This document shows, piece after piece, positions 9,247 to 17,760 of a stretch of 64,000 nt of DNA (its first letter is position 1; every line of letters starts with the position of its first letter). This stretch comes from Liquorilactobacillus sicerae (GTDB taxonomy: Bacteria > Bacillota > Bacilli > Lactobacillales > Lactobacillaceae): positions 62,001 to 126,000 of the forward strand of contig NZ_JAHAVQ010000005.1 in the NCBI RefSeq assembly GCF_029916425.1, read 5' to 3'. A program made the position numbers and the translations under genes. Below the pieces are notes generated by a model. It searched no databases, was not told the origin of the DNA, and saw only the letters and a list, made by a program, of their open reading frames with translations.

Positions 9247-9700
9247 CTAAAATCTTTCGTTGTAAACTGAACATTACTTTTTCATCTTCCGATTTCATAT
9301 GATCATAGCCATTTAAGTGCAAAAAACCATGAATCACTAAAAAACCTAATTCGCGTTCTTCAGAATGCTGCAAATAGGCGGCTTGTTCTTTAACTTTATC
9401 AACTGACACCATAATGTCACCAATATTTTTAGGCTCTTTAAAATCGGCATCTGCTGGGATAATTATTGGATCCTCGCTACCAGTTTCTTCGATTGCAAAA
9501 CTGATCACATCAGTTGGTTTGTCGACTCCGCGATATTTTTTGTTGATTTGATGAATGTGTTCATTGTCCATTAAAGTAACTGACATTTCAGTTTCCTCTG
9601 GCAGTTTCAAGTAGTTACCAGCATACTCAAGGACAGCTCGAATTAATTCAATCCAGTTGGAATCTGCTTGTTTGGTGTCATCATAAATTTCTAAATCCAC
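9224..9700 (-). CDS. ybeY: Endoribonuclease YbeY, 16S rRNA maturation
   Basis: YbeY is a zinc-dependent endoribonuclease for 16S rRNA 3'-end processing and ribosome quality control. It has 158 residues. The metal site HGFLHLNGYDH (H-x3-H-x5-H) lies at about 125-135. The start is GTG and overlaps the phoH stop by one base (TAGTG), with an AAAGAGG site upstream. It sits between phoH and dgkA, the conserved order. Confidence 0.95.
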   Translation of the reverse strand: MDLEIYDDTKQADSNWIELIRAVLEYAGNYLKLPEETEMSVTLMDNEHIHQINKKYRGVDKPTDVISFAIEETGSEDPIIIPADADFKEPKNIGDIMVSVDKVKEQAAYLQHSEERELGFLVIHGFLHLNGYDHMKSEDEKVMFSLQRKILDAYGLKR

Positions 9701-10686
9701 TATTCTTGCCTCTTTCTTTCATCATCTTCTTTAGCATACGCTTGAATGATCTCAGCTACAATTGGATGCCGAACGACGTCAACGGCCGCAAACTTAACAA
9801 AAGCAATTCGTGGTAAGCCTTGCAAGATCTCCCAAGCATTAATTAAACCGCTTTGACTATGACCTTTAGGTAAATCAATCTGAGTTTGATCTCCATTTAC
9901 CACCATTTTGGAGCCAAAACCTAAACGAGTTAAAAACATCTTCATCTGAGCACGGGTTGTGTTTTGAGCTTCATCCAAAATAACAAAGGCATTCTCCAAT
10001 GTTCGACCGCGCATGTAAGCTAATGGTGCAATTTCGATTGTTCCCCGTTCGATCAAACGTTCCGTGTGTTCTTTTCCAATGATCGTGTAAAGTGCATCAT
10101 AAATTGGCCGCAAATAAGGATCAACTTTTTCTTTGAGATCGCCAGGTAAAAAGCCTAATGATTCACCAGCTTCAACAGCTGGTCGAGTCAAGATGATTTT
10201 TTCAACTTGATTTTTTTTCAAAGCAGCTGCTGCCATTACGACCGCTAAAAAAGTTTTAGCGGTTCCCGCTGGTCCGATCCCAAAAACTAAATCTGATTTA
10301 CGAATTGCATTAATATAACGCCTTTGTCCAGCAGTTTTACTGCGAATCGGACGTTTTTTTTGATCATAAAGCAATACTTCCATATAAAGATCATGAAAGT
10401 AGTCAAGTGTTCCTTTGTCAGCCATCTTGATGGCTGACACCACATCTGTTGCTCCAATAGCAATCTTTTCCTCTAATAGCCGTTCTAACTGTGTCAGGAT
10501 CGCATAAACCCGTTCAACAGCTGCCGGTTCACCGCTAATTCGGATTGCGTCGCCAAATGGTTGGACTTTGACCTGTTCTTTTTCTTCTAGTAATTGAACA
10601 TATTGATCATTAACACCTAGCAAAGCCACTGATTGTTGTCCTTGGGCAACTTGAAAAGTTTTTTCTACAATCTGTTCACTTGTCAA
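9700..10686 (-). CDS. phoH: PhoH-like ATPase
   Basis: This is a PhoH family P-loop ATPase/RNA helicase-like protein linked to RNA metabolism and found next to ybeY. It has 328 residues. The start is TTG, 8 bases after AAGGAG; no ATG fits. An N-terminal KH-like part is followed by the ATPase (about 120-325), with Walker B region AFVILDEAQNTT. The Walker A loop reads GPAGTAKT, with Ala143 where the motif GxxxxGKT has Gly. The base sequence confirms GCT at that codon. Other motifs look intact. Confidence 0.95.
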   Translation of the reverse strand: MTSEQIVEKTFQVAQGQQSVALLGVNDQYVQLLEEKEQVKVQPFGDAIRISGEPAAVERVYAILTQLERLLEEKIAIGATDVVSAIKMADKGTLDYFHDLYMEVLLYDQKKRPIRSKTAGQRRYINAIRKSDLVFGIGPAGTAKTFLAVVMAAAALKKNQVEKIILTRPAVEAGESLGFLPGDLKEKVDPYLRPIYDALYTIIGKEHTERLIERGTIEIAPLAYMRGRTLENAFVILDEAQNTTRAQMKMFLTRLGFGSKMVVNGDQTQIDLPKGHSQSGLINAWEILQGLPRIAFVKFAAVDVVRHPIVAEIIQAYAKEDDERKRQE

Positions 10687-10723
10687 ATGTTCGACTCCTT
10701 ATAAAACAACTTAATATGCTTAA

Positions 10724-10732
10724 ATCATAGCA
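10724..10732 (-). promoter_or_regulatory. Extended -10 promoter of phoH operon
   Basis: TGCTATGAT forms an extended -10 (TGn plus a five-of-six TATAAT match) about 40 bases before the phoH start. The -35 is poor. It lies after the yqeY terminator, so it would drive phoH-ybeY-dgkA-era-recO. Confidence 0.45.
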
Positions 10733-10765
10733 TAAATAAAATCCAGATAAAAGTTTCAGCTGGTT

Positions 10766-10805
10766 TAAAAAAAGACAAGCTGCTAAAAAATAACAACTTG
10801 TCTTT
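10766..10805 (-). terminator. Terminator after rpsU-yqeY
   Basis: The stem AAAGACAAG / CTTGTCTTT (10797-10805 with 10771-10779) has a 17-base loop and is followed on the minus strand by a U-rich tail. Confidence 0.75.
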
Positions 10806-10831
10806 AAAGATCTGAATTTAGTTAAACGGAC

Positions 10832-11272
10832 TTACAGCAATGAGTTAACAATTTTGTTAACTAATTTTCCATCAGCTTGGCCTTTCAACTTCGGCATAAC
10901 AGTTTTCATAACTTTGCCGAAATCTGCTTTTGAAGAAGCTCCCACTTCATTGATCGTTGTTTCGACGATTTTTTTGACTTCTACTTCGCTTAATTGCTGT
11001 GGTAGATAGCCCTGAACAACTTTGATTTCTTCTTCAATTGCTGGAAGTAAATCTTCACGTCCAGCTGATTTAAATTCTGACAATGAATCTTTCCGTTGTT
11101 TCAATTCACGAGTTAAAACTGCCAGTTCCTCATCACGGGTTAAATCATGTCCAACCTTGATTTTTTCATTCATCACCGCAGCCTTTAACATACGAACTGT
11201 ACTTAAGCGTTGTTTGTCATGCGCCTTTAAAGCACTCTTCAGATCATTATTTAATAAATCGAGCAGGCTCAT
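10832..11272 (-). CDS. yqeY: GatB/YqeY domain protein
   Basis: The 146-residue protein belongs to the YqeY family, which resembles the C-terminal tail domain of the amidotransferase subunit GatB and is thought to touch tRNA; its role is not settled. The motif ELKQRKDSLSEF near residue 56 and the C-terminal DFGKVMKTVMPKLKGQADGK region (about 117-136, split here) are typical. The ATG start follows TAAGGAGGG. It lies 21 bases after rpsU, the widespread rpsU-yqeY pairing. Confidence 0.93.
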   Translation of the reverse strand: MSLLDLLNNDLKSALKAHDKQRLSTVRMLKAAVMNEKIKVGHDLTRDEELAVLTRELKQRKDSLSEFKSAGREDLLPAIEEEIKVVQGYLPQQLSEVEVKKIVETTINEVGASSKADFGKVMKTVMPKLKGQADGKLVNKIVNSLL

Positions 11273-11293
11273 CAGTTCTATCCCTCCTTAGGA

Positions 11294-11479
11294 TTAGAAA
11301 CGACGCTTGTTTTTTCTTTTACGCGCTGCTTCAGATTTTTTCTTGCGTCTCACGCTAGGTTTCTCGTAAAATTCACGTTTACGGTATTCTTGTAAAGTAC
11401 CTGTTTTTGAAACGGAACGTTTGAAGCGACGAAGAGCGTCATCAAGAGATTCGTTTTTACGAACGATCGTCTTTGACAT
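11294..11479 (-). CDS. rpsU: 30S ribosomal protein S21
   Basis: S21 is a small basic protein of the 30S subunit near the mRNA exit and anti-SD region. It has 61 residues, with the hallmark [13 protein letters not shown] segment at 8-20 and an Arg/Lys-rich C-terminus. The ribosome-binding site GGAGGG precedes the ATG. A consensus promoter lies at 11558-11586. Confidence 0.97.
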   Translation of the reverse strand: MSKTIVRKNESLDDALRRFKRSVSKTGTLQEYRKREFYEKPSVRRKKKSEAARKRKNKRRF

Positions 11480-11557
11480 TTTGTTTCCCTCCCTCCGAGC
11501 TTAAATGTAACCGTCATACTCTGCATAAAAAACACAAACTTTTAACAGTTCTTAACT

Positions 11558-11586
11558 ATTATACAAAATGTAAGTTTGACCGTCAA
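11558..11586 (-). promoter_or_regulatory. Strong promoter of rpsU-yqeY
   Basis: TTGACG (11581-11586) and a perfect TATAAT (11558-11563) are separated by 17 bases. This is one of the best promoters in the window and suits a ribosomal protein gene. Confidence 0.85.
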
Positions 11587-11609
11587 TAAAATTATGTCAG
11601 TTTCAAGGC

Positions 11610-11638
11610 TTGAATATTAGTTAATTTTTTTTTATAAT
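11610..11638 (+). promoter_or_regulatory. Promoter of the PEP synthase/PPDK regulator gene
   Basis: TTGAAT (11610-11615) and TATAAT (11633-11638) are separated by 17 bases. It is divergent from the rpsU promoter; the two -35 boxes are about 23 bases apart. Confidence 0.75.
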
Positions 11639-11669
11639 AAATTAAACATCATGAAAGGGGTATCCAATC

Positions 11670-12491
11670 TTGGCTGACTCAAAACAACTGATCGTTTATG
11701 TAATCTCTGATTCTTTGGGCGAAACTGGTTACAACCTGGCAACGGCAGCAACCGTTCAATTTCCTAAGATCAAATTTCAATATCATCGCTTCCCATTGAC
11801 CCGGACGAGCGCTAAGCTTGATAAGATTCTGCAACAGGCTCTGGGTGATAATGCTTTTGTTGTCCATACTTTTGTTGATACAAATCTCTCAGCTTATGTT
11901 AATAACTTCTGTCACCAGCACGAGCTGGGTGTTCTCGATGGCATGTCAAAATTAATCAAGGCCATTCAGCAAAGGACTGGCGAAAAACCCTTAGGACAAG
12001 CTGGACGCAATCACAAACTGACCCAAAATTATTTCAAACGGATCGATGCAATCGAATTTGCTGTCACTTACGATGATGGTAAGGATCCACGGGGTTTTTT
12101 AAATGCTGATATAGTTTTATTGGGTGTTTCAAGAACTTCGAAGACGCCACTGTCATTATATCTAGCCAATAAAAATTATCGGGTAGCAAATTTACCATTA
12201 GTTCCGCAAGCACAGTTACCAAAAGAAATTTGGCAAGTTAATCGAAAAAAGATTTTTGGTTTAACCAATGATCCCGCTGTCTTAAACAATATCCGTCGTC
12301 AGCGGATGTTGACTTATGGATTGAATCCCGATACTGCCTATTCAAATCTTGATAATATTGAAGGCGAACTCGAATACGCCCAAAAGCTGTATCAAAAGCT
12401 CGGTTGCACTGTGATCAACGTTGCCAACAAATCAATTGAAGAAACCGCGACTTTAATCACTGAACAATTAGACAAAAATGTTTCATTTTAA
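11670..12491 (+). CDS. Putative PEP synthase / PPDK regulatory kinase-phosphorylase
   Basis: This is a DUF299 family protein. Characterised members (PpsR, RP1) both phosphorylate and dephosphorylate PEP synthase or pyruvate phosphate dikinase, using ADP and phosphate. It has 273 residues. The nucleotide-binding loop [11 protein letters not shown] lies at about 152-162 and the N-terminus [12 protein letters not shown] is typical. The start is TTG behind GAAAGGGG, because the nearby ATG opens a frame that stops at once. It is divergent from rpsU. It implies that a PEP synthase or PPDK gene exists elsewhere. Its end overlaps nfo tail-to-tail by 9 bases. Confidence 0.9.
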   Translation: MADSKQLIVYVISDSLGETGYNLATAATVQFPKIKFQYHRFPLTRTSAKLDKILQQALGDNAFVVHTFVDTNLSAYVNNFCHQHELGVLDGMSKLIKAIQQRTGEKPLGQAGRNHKLTQNYFKRIDAIEFAVTYDDGKDPRGFLNADIVLLGVSRTSKTPLSLYLANKNYRVANLPLVPQAQLPKEIWQVNRKKIFGLTNDPAVLNNIRRQRMLTYGLNPDTAYSNLDNIEGELEYAQKLYQKLGCTVINVANKSIEETATLITEQLDKNVSF

Positions 12492-13394
12492 CAATTGCCC
12501 TTGATTTTCAATGACCTTTTTCTTCATTCCGGTAAAAAATTTTTGCTGCTCCAGCATTTGAATCTCAAAAGCATAAGGCGGATATTGGTGCTGTTTATCT
12601 AATCCAATATATGGCGTTTCCATAATTTTCGGTACCGACTTTAGTGCCGGATGATGAACAATGTAGTTCAAAGCTTGAAAACCAATTGTCCCAAAACCAA
12701 TATTTTCATGTCGATCCTTGTGGCTGCCACAAGGATTTTTTGAGTCATTTAAATGCAAAACTTGCAAACGTTCAAGACCAATGCAATGATCAAAATGCTC
12801 TAAAACACCATCAAAGTCATCTTTGACCGCATAGCCAGCATCATTAGTATGACAAGTATCAAAAGTTACTGAGAGTTTATCGTTGTAAACTACCCCAGCA
12901 ATTATTTCAGCCAGCTGTTCAAAGGTCCGACCAACCTCAGTCCCCTTTCCAGCCATTGTTTCAAGTGCAATTTTAACCGTTTGTTGTGGTTCAATTACCG
13001 CATTTAAACCGCGAATAATATTTTTGATTGCTGCTTGATCACCAGCACCAACATGAGCTCCTGGGTGGAAAGTAATTTGGGTAGCATTTAAAGCCGCCGC
13101 TCTTTGAATTTCTTCATGCAAAAAATTGACGGCAAATTCAAAATTTTGGGGTTTCTTGGTATTGCCTAAATTAATGATATAAGGTGCATGGATAATCAAT
13201 GGACCCAACTGGTTAGTTTGCATAAGCTTTTGTCCAGCCGCAATTTTCATCGCTGAGATTGGCTTCCGGCGGGTATTTTGTGGAGCACCAGTATAAATCA
13301 TAAAACAAGTTGCCCGATAAGCAAGTGCTTCACGTGCCGCCCCTAAAAGCATATCTGGTGCTTTCATTCCAACATGACATCCCAAAAGTTCCAT
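12483..13394 (-). CDS. nfo: Endonuclease IV (AP endonuclease)
   Basis: Endonuclease IV cleaves abasic sites in base excision repair using three zinc ions. It has 303 residues, slightly longer than the usual 280-300. Recognisable metal-binding segments are FHPGAHVG (about 105-112), [11 protein letters not shown] (about 178-188) and [20 protein letters not shown] (about 215-234). It lies 25 bases downstream of the glycosyltransferase block and could share its transcript. Confidence 0.95.
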   Translation of the reverse strand: MELLGCHVGMKAPDMLLGAAREALAYRATCFMIYTGAPQNTRRKPISAMKIAAGQKLMQTNQLGPLIIHAPYIINLGNTKKPQNFEFAVNFLHEEIQRAAALNATQITFHPGAHVGAGDQAAIKNIIRGLNAVIEPQQTVKIALETMAGKGTEVGRTFEQLAEIIAGVVYNDKLSVTFDTCHTNDAGYAVKDDFDGVLEHFDHCIGLERLQVLHLNDSKNPCGSHKDRHENIGFGTIGFQALNYIVHHPALKSVPKIMETPYIGLDKQHQYPPYAFEIQMLEQQKFFTGMKKKVIENQGQLLK

Positions 13395-13418
13395 AATCTT
13401 CCTCCCTGTTTTAATTAC

Positions 13419-14375
13419 CTACAATTTTAAAATCAATTTAGTGACGATTGGATTAGTAAGACGCAAATAAAGATTGATTAGTCCTGATTGATGAAGATAT
13501 GGATTCTTTTTCCATTGAGGAAACCAACTATTTATTTTTTGCCAAATCTGAGATTCAAAATTCTTTTTCTCAGCTTGATTGGGTAATTGGCGAACCTTTC
13601 TGAGCAAAACATTGCCTAACAGGTTACGGCAAAAACGATATTCGATTTCTCTCGTAAAACGATTTTCTGCTTGTTGCTGATAATAGTCCAAAATATCCTG
13701 ATAGATCCAAAAAATATCATCCAAACGACTTGCCTCATTATAAGAAATTGAATCATTTCGTTGCCGATAATGAACTTCAGGGATTTGATCAACTGCGACT
13801 TCCTTAATATTTTTCAGCTGAGCTACTAATTTAAAAAAGAAAGCTTGATCTTCATACAAACGTCCAGTTGGAAACAAAACCTTGGTCGCCAACAACCAAC
13901 TACGCAAATAAAGCTTGTTCCATGCAACAACTCGTCCATGGACCAAATAATCATTAAGTGAATTATAATCTGTCCGCAAATCTTGCCGGGCATGATTGCT
14001 GAACTCCCAAATAAAATTGCATTCGATAATTTTCTTTTGTCCACCAACGCTTAACGCATACATCCGCTCCAGCATTTTCGGTTCAACATAGTCATCTGAA
14101 TCAATGAACAACACATATTTACCTTGACAATATTGTAAGCCAAAATTCCTAGCTGCTGATAAACCGCCATTTTTTTGACTATACAATCTAATCAAGTGCG
14201 GATATTGATGCGCAAAAGTTTGACAGATCTTTAATGAGTCATCCGTACTGCCATCATTGACCACAATCAGTTCATAATCACTTGGCGCAAAAGTTTGCTG
14301 CAAGAGGCTGTTTAAACATTGCGGCAAAAATTCAGCTACATTATAAACTGGTACCACGACACTAATCTTTTTCAT
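13419..14375 (-). CDS. Family 2 glycosyltransferase
   Basis: A GT-A fold inverting glycosyltransferase that would add a sugar from a nucleotide-sugar donor to a cell-surface polymer. It has 318 residues. The N-terminus ISVVVPVYNVAEFLPQCL, VNDGSTDDS (about 41-49) and the metal-binding LFIDSDDYV (about 89-97) are classic GT2 motifs. The C-terminal 100 residues vary in the family. The ATG follows AGGTGAT. It lies 15 bases after the capsular-type transferase at 14391. The donor and acceptor are not predictable here. Confidence 0.88.
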   Translation of the reverse strand: MKKISVVVPVYNVAEFLPQCLNSLLQQTFAPSDYELIVVNDGSTDDSLKICQTFAHQYPHLIRLYSQKNGGLSAARNFGLQYCQGKYVLFIDSDDYVEPKMLERMYALSVGGQKKIIECNFIWEFSNHARQDLRTDYNSLNDYLVHGRVVAWNKLYLRSWLLATKVLFPTGRLYEDQAFFFKLVAQLKNIKEVAVDQIPEVHYRQRNDSISYNEASRLDDIFWIYQDILDYYQQQAENRFTREIEYRFCRNLLGNVLLRKVRQLPNQAEKKNFESQIWQKINSWFPQWKKNPYLHQSGLINLYLRLTNPIVTKLILKL

Positions 14376-14390
14376 TATTCATCACCTAAA

Positions 14391-15164
14391 TCAATGTTTG
14401 CCTAAGGCTTTAAAACGCCGCTTAACAGCCCAGCTTGCTCGCAAGAACCAGTTGATTTTCATCCCCAATTTTTTCCCAAATTTGCGATTCACTTGGCGAA
14501 TGATTTTAATATGCCGCAAATTCTCTGGGTTTTGCCAAGTAGCACTATAATGATGGATACTGTAGGTGTTTTCTGTCAAATGGATCTCCCCAGTTAAAAA
14601 ATCCATTGGAGCAAAATAGTCACTCGGATACAGCTTAATCCCAGCAATCGTTTGCAACCGGTTATTGGTTTTTAATCCCTTTTGACATAATAGCTTAGTT
14701 GTATAAGTCGGAACTGCCAATGTGTTTAAATGACCATTTTGATCAATAAACGCTAAGTCATCATAAATCTGACACAGCTCTTTAATTACCGGATCATGCT
14801 TTTGAGCGCCAAAACCCAAGCCAGGATTGATTGCAAAACCAATTTCATTTTCTTCAAATCCCATAAAGGCTTGATTATTCAATAAATAATCCAAATTTTT
14901 AAGCAGTTCAACATCAGTATCTAAATAAATCCCACCATACTGATAGACCACATCAAAGCCTAGATAATCTGAAACAAAACTCCATTTTCCCATTTGAGCT
15001 GCCTGTTGCATATAACGATTTTTTTGAACATCGTAGTTGGTTTCATCCCAACGAATAATTTGATAATCTGGACATTTTTTTTGCCAACTAGCCAGATAGT
15101 GCTGATACTCCGCCGGCAGTTTTTGCGAACCAAACCAACAATAGTGAATGATTTTCGGTATCAT
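14391..15164 (-). CDS. GT32-type capsular polysaccharide glycosyltransferase
   Basis: This glycosyltransferase has the DXD sugar-binding region of the GT32/Gly_transf_sug group. It has 257 residues with the start at the ATG behind GGAGG; an upstream in-frame start overlaps the previous gene. IPKIIHYCWFG at the N-terminus and GGIYLDTDVEL (about 90-100) with its DXD motif are characteristic of streptococcal and lactobacillal polysaccharide transferases. It is the middle gene of a three-transferase set. Confidence 0.87.
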   Translation of the reverse strand: MIPKIIHYCWFGSQKLPAEYQHYLASWQKKCPDYQIIRWDETNYDVQKNRYMQQAAQMGKWSFVSDYLGFDVVYQYGGIYLDTDVELLKNLDYLLNNQAFMGFEENEIGFAINPGLGFGAQKHDPVIKELCQIYDDLAFIDQNGHLNTLAVPTYTTKLLCQKGLKTNNRLQTIAGIKLYPSDYFAPMDFLTGEIHLTENTYSIHHYSATWQNPENLRHIKIIRQVNRKFGKKLGMKINWFLRASWAVKRRFKALGKH

Positions 15165-15178
15165 ACGATTTCCTCCGT

Positions 15179-16189
15179 TTAGACTGTCAAAATTTGCTGA
15201 CAAGCTGTTTTAATAAACTGACCCTGGCGCATTTTTCTCCCAATTCGCCGAGCATTTTGACTTAGGCGTTGATACTCGGTAACTGAAAGCCTGTCCAGCA
15301 GCGAATCAATCTGATCTAAACGATCAACTAGCAACCCGACTTGTTGTTGAGCAACAAAATCTGCTAAAGCAGCTTGTTTCCAGATAATCACCGGCAGTCC
15401 AGAACTAAGATAAAGTGAAGTTTTATGCGGATCGTTATATTTCAAATATTCGCCAAATAAACCGCTGCACCGATCAATTTGGTCACCATCCCAAATCAAA
15501 CCAAAATTACCCTTCAAATGAGCTGGCAATTCAGCCGGCAAAAAAGAACCTTGATAAGCAACTCTGGCCGGATAACTGGCTGCTGGATTTGAACCATATA
15601 AGTAAAATTGATGTTGAACTCGCAAATTTTGAATGAAGCCAGCCTTCGCTAAATTACCTGCATAACAAAGACTGCCTCTATATGGTAGCTCGACAAATGG
15701 TTGCGGATTAGCATAATCAAAAATCTGCAAATCAATCATCGGTACTAAAACACCCTGTTGGCTTAACCAAGCTTTCATCTTTGAATTATGGACAATTAAT
15801 CCATTCGTCTGATTAAAAAATTTAATTTCCTGCTGACGATAAGTCTGACTTGGTCGCTGCTGGCGCAATGATTCAACATCGTGAATAATCAAAAAAACTT
15901 GAGCTGCAGTTTTTTTTGCAGCTTGCAAGATTGCCCAATTAGTACGCCAATTAAACGCCGGATACTGAAAAAAAACTTGGTCTGCTGTTATATGAGCAAA
16001 GGTTTGTGGAATATCCCACCAGCTTTGTTTAAAACTCATCAATTTGGCTTTGCGATTACCTTGAAAATAAAAATTAACTGGCTGAAAACCATCGGCCGCC
16101 AAAAATTTTTCAATATCGCATTTAGCTTTGGGACCAGCTTCATTTTGTCCTTTATTATACATTGCCACCACTAATTTTTTAAAATTCAT
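15179..16189 (-). CDS. Galactofuranosyltransferase-like / Gtf3-like glycosyltransferase
   Basis: The 336-residue protein resembles the galactofuranosyl- and Gtf3-like glucosyltransferases of lactobacilli and streptococci. The segments FLIIHDVESLR (about 103-113), FGLIWDGD and YNDPHKTSLYLSSGLPVIIW (about 255-274) match this group. The start was set at the ATG behind AAAGGGG rather than ten codons upstream. It is the first of three adjacent transferases. The precise sugar is uncertain; the sub-family assignment is from recognised motifs only. Confidence 0.78.
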   Translation of the reverse strand: MNFKKLVVAMYNKGQNEAGPKAKCDIEKFLAADGFQPVNFYFQGNRKAKLMSFKQSWWDIPQTFAHITADQVFFQYPAFNWRTNWAILQAAKKTAAQVFLIIHDVESLRQQRPSQTYRQQEIKFFNQTNGLIVHNSKMKAWLSQQGVLVPMIDLQIFDYANPQPFVELPYRGSLCYAGNLAKAGFIQNLRVQHQFYLYGSNPAASYPARVAYQGSFLPAELPAHLKGNFGLIWDGDQIDRCSGLFGEYLKYNDPHKTSLYLSSGLPVIIWKQAALADFVAQQQVGLLVDRLDQIDSLLDRLSVTEYQRLSQNARRIGRKMRQGQFIKTACQQILTV

Positions 16190-16215
16190 TTTTATCCCCT
16201 TTAATAGCCAATTAG

Positions 16216-17100
16216 TCAAGGCTCTGGTTCATAAAATCTTCCCATAATTTCGACATTATCAGAAATGCTGACAAATGCATACGGATCTGATTCTTTCATT
16301 GCCGCCTTTAACTCTGGTTTTTCGTAACGTGAAATAACCGTCAGCAAAACCGTTTTTTGATCATGCCGATAGGCCCCTTCTGCGTCATGAACAATCGTAA
16401 TTCCCCGACTGAGCCGATTCTGAATACAATCGATCACACTTTTTGGTCGATCAGTAACAATCAAGACTTGCATTTTTTGCTGGCGCGTATATACCATATC
16501 CATGACTCGCGCATTAATAAAGATTCCTAAAGCTGAATAAAATGCATACGGCCAGCCATAGACGGCACCAGCTGCCAGGATAATAAAGAAATTAAAACAC
16601 AGATTGATCGTTCCAATACTTTTGCCTGTTCGTTTGCGCAAAGTTAAGCCTAAAATATCTAAACCGCCAGTTGAAATCCCATTTTTTAAAGCTAAGCCCG
16701 TTCCAAAACCATTGATGGCTGCTCCAAAGATTGCACAAATAATCGGATCAGTTGTTAAGGTGATCGAATGCAAAGACTTGATCATCAAACTTGAACAGGT
16801 AACTGCTAAAATAGTAAAAAAAGTAAAGCGATGGCCAATTTGCTGCCAAGCTAAAATAAATAATGGTAAGTTCAAGACAAATAATAGTAAGGCAACTGAG
16901 GGTTGAAAAAATCCTGTTGAAAAATAACGTTTAGCTAAAGTTGCAACTAATTGGGCTAACCCCGTCACACCTGAGGAATAGATTTTACCGGGAGTCCAAA
17001 AAAAGTTCATCGCGATTGAAACTAAAATGCCATAAATGAAAGCCGTGGATGCTTTAGCAACGTATTGATGCTGTTTAACAATTTTTTGGAGTTCATCCAT
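16216..17100 (-). CDS. YitT family membrane protein
   Basis: The 294-residue protein has about five membrane helices in its first 200 residues (YitT/DUF161) and a C-terminal cytosolic DUF2179 domain (about 215-290), the usual YitT layout. The segment TGLAQLVATLAKRY and GGLDILGLTLRKRTGKS are typical. The function of the family is unknown. It lies 13 bases after msrA and 27 bases before the transferases, so msrA, yitT and the transferases could be co-transcribed. Confidence 0.88.
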   Translation of the reverse strand: MDELQKIVKQHQYVAKASTAFIYGILVSIAMNFFWTPGKIYSSGVTGLAQLVATLAKRYFSTGFFQPSVALLLFVLNLPLFILAWQQIGHRFTFFTILAVTCSSLMIKSLHSITLTTDPIICAIFGAAINGFGTGLALKNGISTGGLDILGLTLRKRTGKSIGTINLCFNFFIILAAGAVYGWPYAFYSALGIFINARVMDMVYTRQQKMQVLIVTDRPKSVIDCIQNRLSRGITIVHDAEGAYRHDQKTVLLTVISRYEKPELKAAMKESDPYAFVSISDNVEIMGRFYEPEP

Positions 17101-17113
17101 TGTCAGTTCGCTC

Positions 17114-17644
17114 CTAATTATTTTCTTGCCAGTGGACTTGCTTAAACTGCTGTCTGGTAGTTTCTTCTAAAGCAAAGCGCGCTGGATTTTTGCGATAAAA
17201 ATGCTGATGATAATCCTCTGCAGGATAAAACGGTTGGGCATCCTCAATTTGAGTCACAATTGGTTGATCAAAACGACCACTTTTAATCAATCGCTCTCTT
17301 GATGCAAGTGCAATTTGATGCTGCTTGAGACTGTTAGTAAAAATCACCGGCCGATAATTGTCACCGCGATCTTGAAATTGTCCCATAGCATCGGTTGGAT
17401 CGGTTTGCTGCCAATAAATTTCAACTAACTGCTGATAAGAGATGATAGTCGGATCAAACGTGATTTTAACCGCCTCAGTATGTCCGGTCGTATGCGAACA
17501 GACTTGCTCGTAAGTTGGATTTGGCACGTGACCGCCAGTATAACCTGAAACAACACTTATTATTCCTGGCTGCTGATCAAAAGGTTGCACCATGCACCAA
17601 AAACAACCACCTGCAAAAATAGCTGTTTCTTGTCGTTTAGCCAT
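17114..17644 (-). CDS. msrA: Peptide methionine-S-sulfoxide reductase A
   Basis: MsrA repairs S-methionine sulfoxide in oxidised proteins. It has 176 residues from the ATG that follows GGGGGAG; an in-frame ATG 11 codons earlier lacks a good ribosome-binding site. The catalytic Cys is in GGCFWC (about residues 11-16). [19 protein letters not shown] follows. There is no fused MsrB domain. A promoter lies at 17680-17708. Confidence 0.95.
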   Translation of the reverse strand: MAKRQETAIFAGGCFWCMVQPFDQQPGIISVVSGYTGGHVPNPTYEQVCSHTTGHTEAVKITFDPTIISYQQLVEIYWQQTDPTDAMGQFQDRGDNYRPVIFTNSLKQHQIALASRERLIKSGRFDQPIVTQIEDAQPFYPAEDYHQHFYRKNPARFALEETTRQQFKQVHWQENN

Positions 17645-17679
17645 TTTATACTCCCCCTCAAATTCTTCGATCATCATTT

Positions 17680-17708
17680 AAAATACCTTAAAATCCAACA
17701 AGGTGCAA
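17680..17708 (-). promoter_or_regulatory. Promoter of msrA
   Basis: TTGCAC (17703-17708) and TATTTT (17680-17685) are separated by 17 bases. The -35 lies inside the 3' arm of the hairpin at 17702-17721. Confidence 0.55.
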
Positions 17709-17721
17709 GTTTTCTTGCACC
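17702..17721 (-). other. Second hairpin after aspS
   Basis: A perfect 8-bp inverted repeat (GGTGCAAG / CTTGCACC) with a 4-base loop directly follows the aspS terminator. Its 3' arm on the minus strand contains the -35 of the msrA promoter. On the plus strand it is followed by six A residues. Confidence 0.6.
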
Positions 17722-17751
17722 AAAAAAGTCTGGCTGTTCACCAGACTTTTT
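17722..17751 (-). terminator. Terminator of hisS-aspS
   Basis: AAAAAGTCTGG and CCAGACTTTTTT form an 11-bp stem with a 7-base loop and a U-tract, 9 bases after the aspS stop. Confidence 0.9.
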
Positions 17752-17760
17752 AATTAATGA

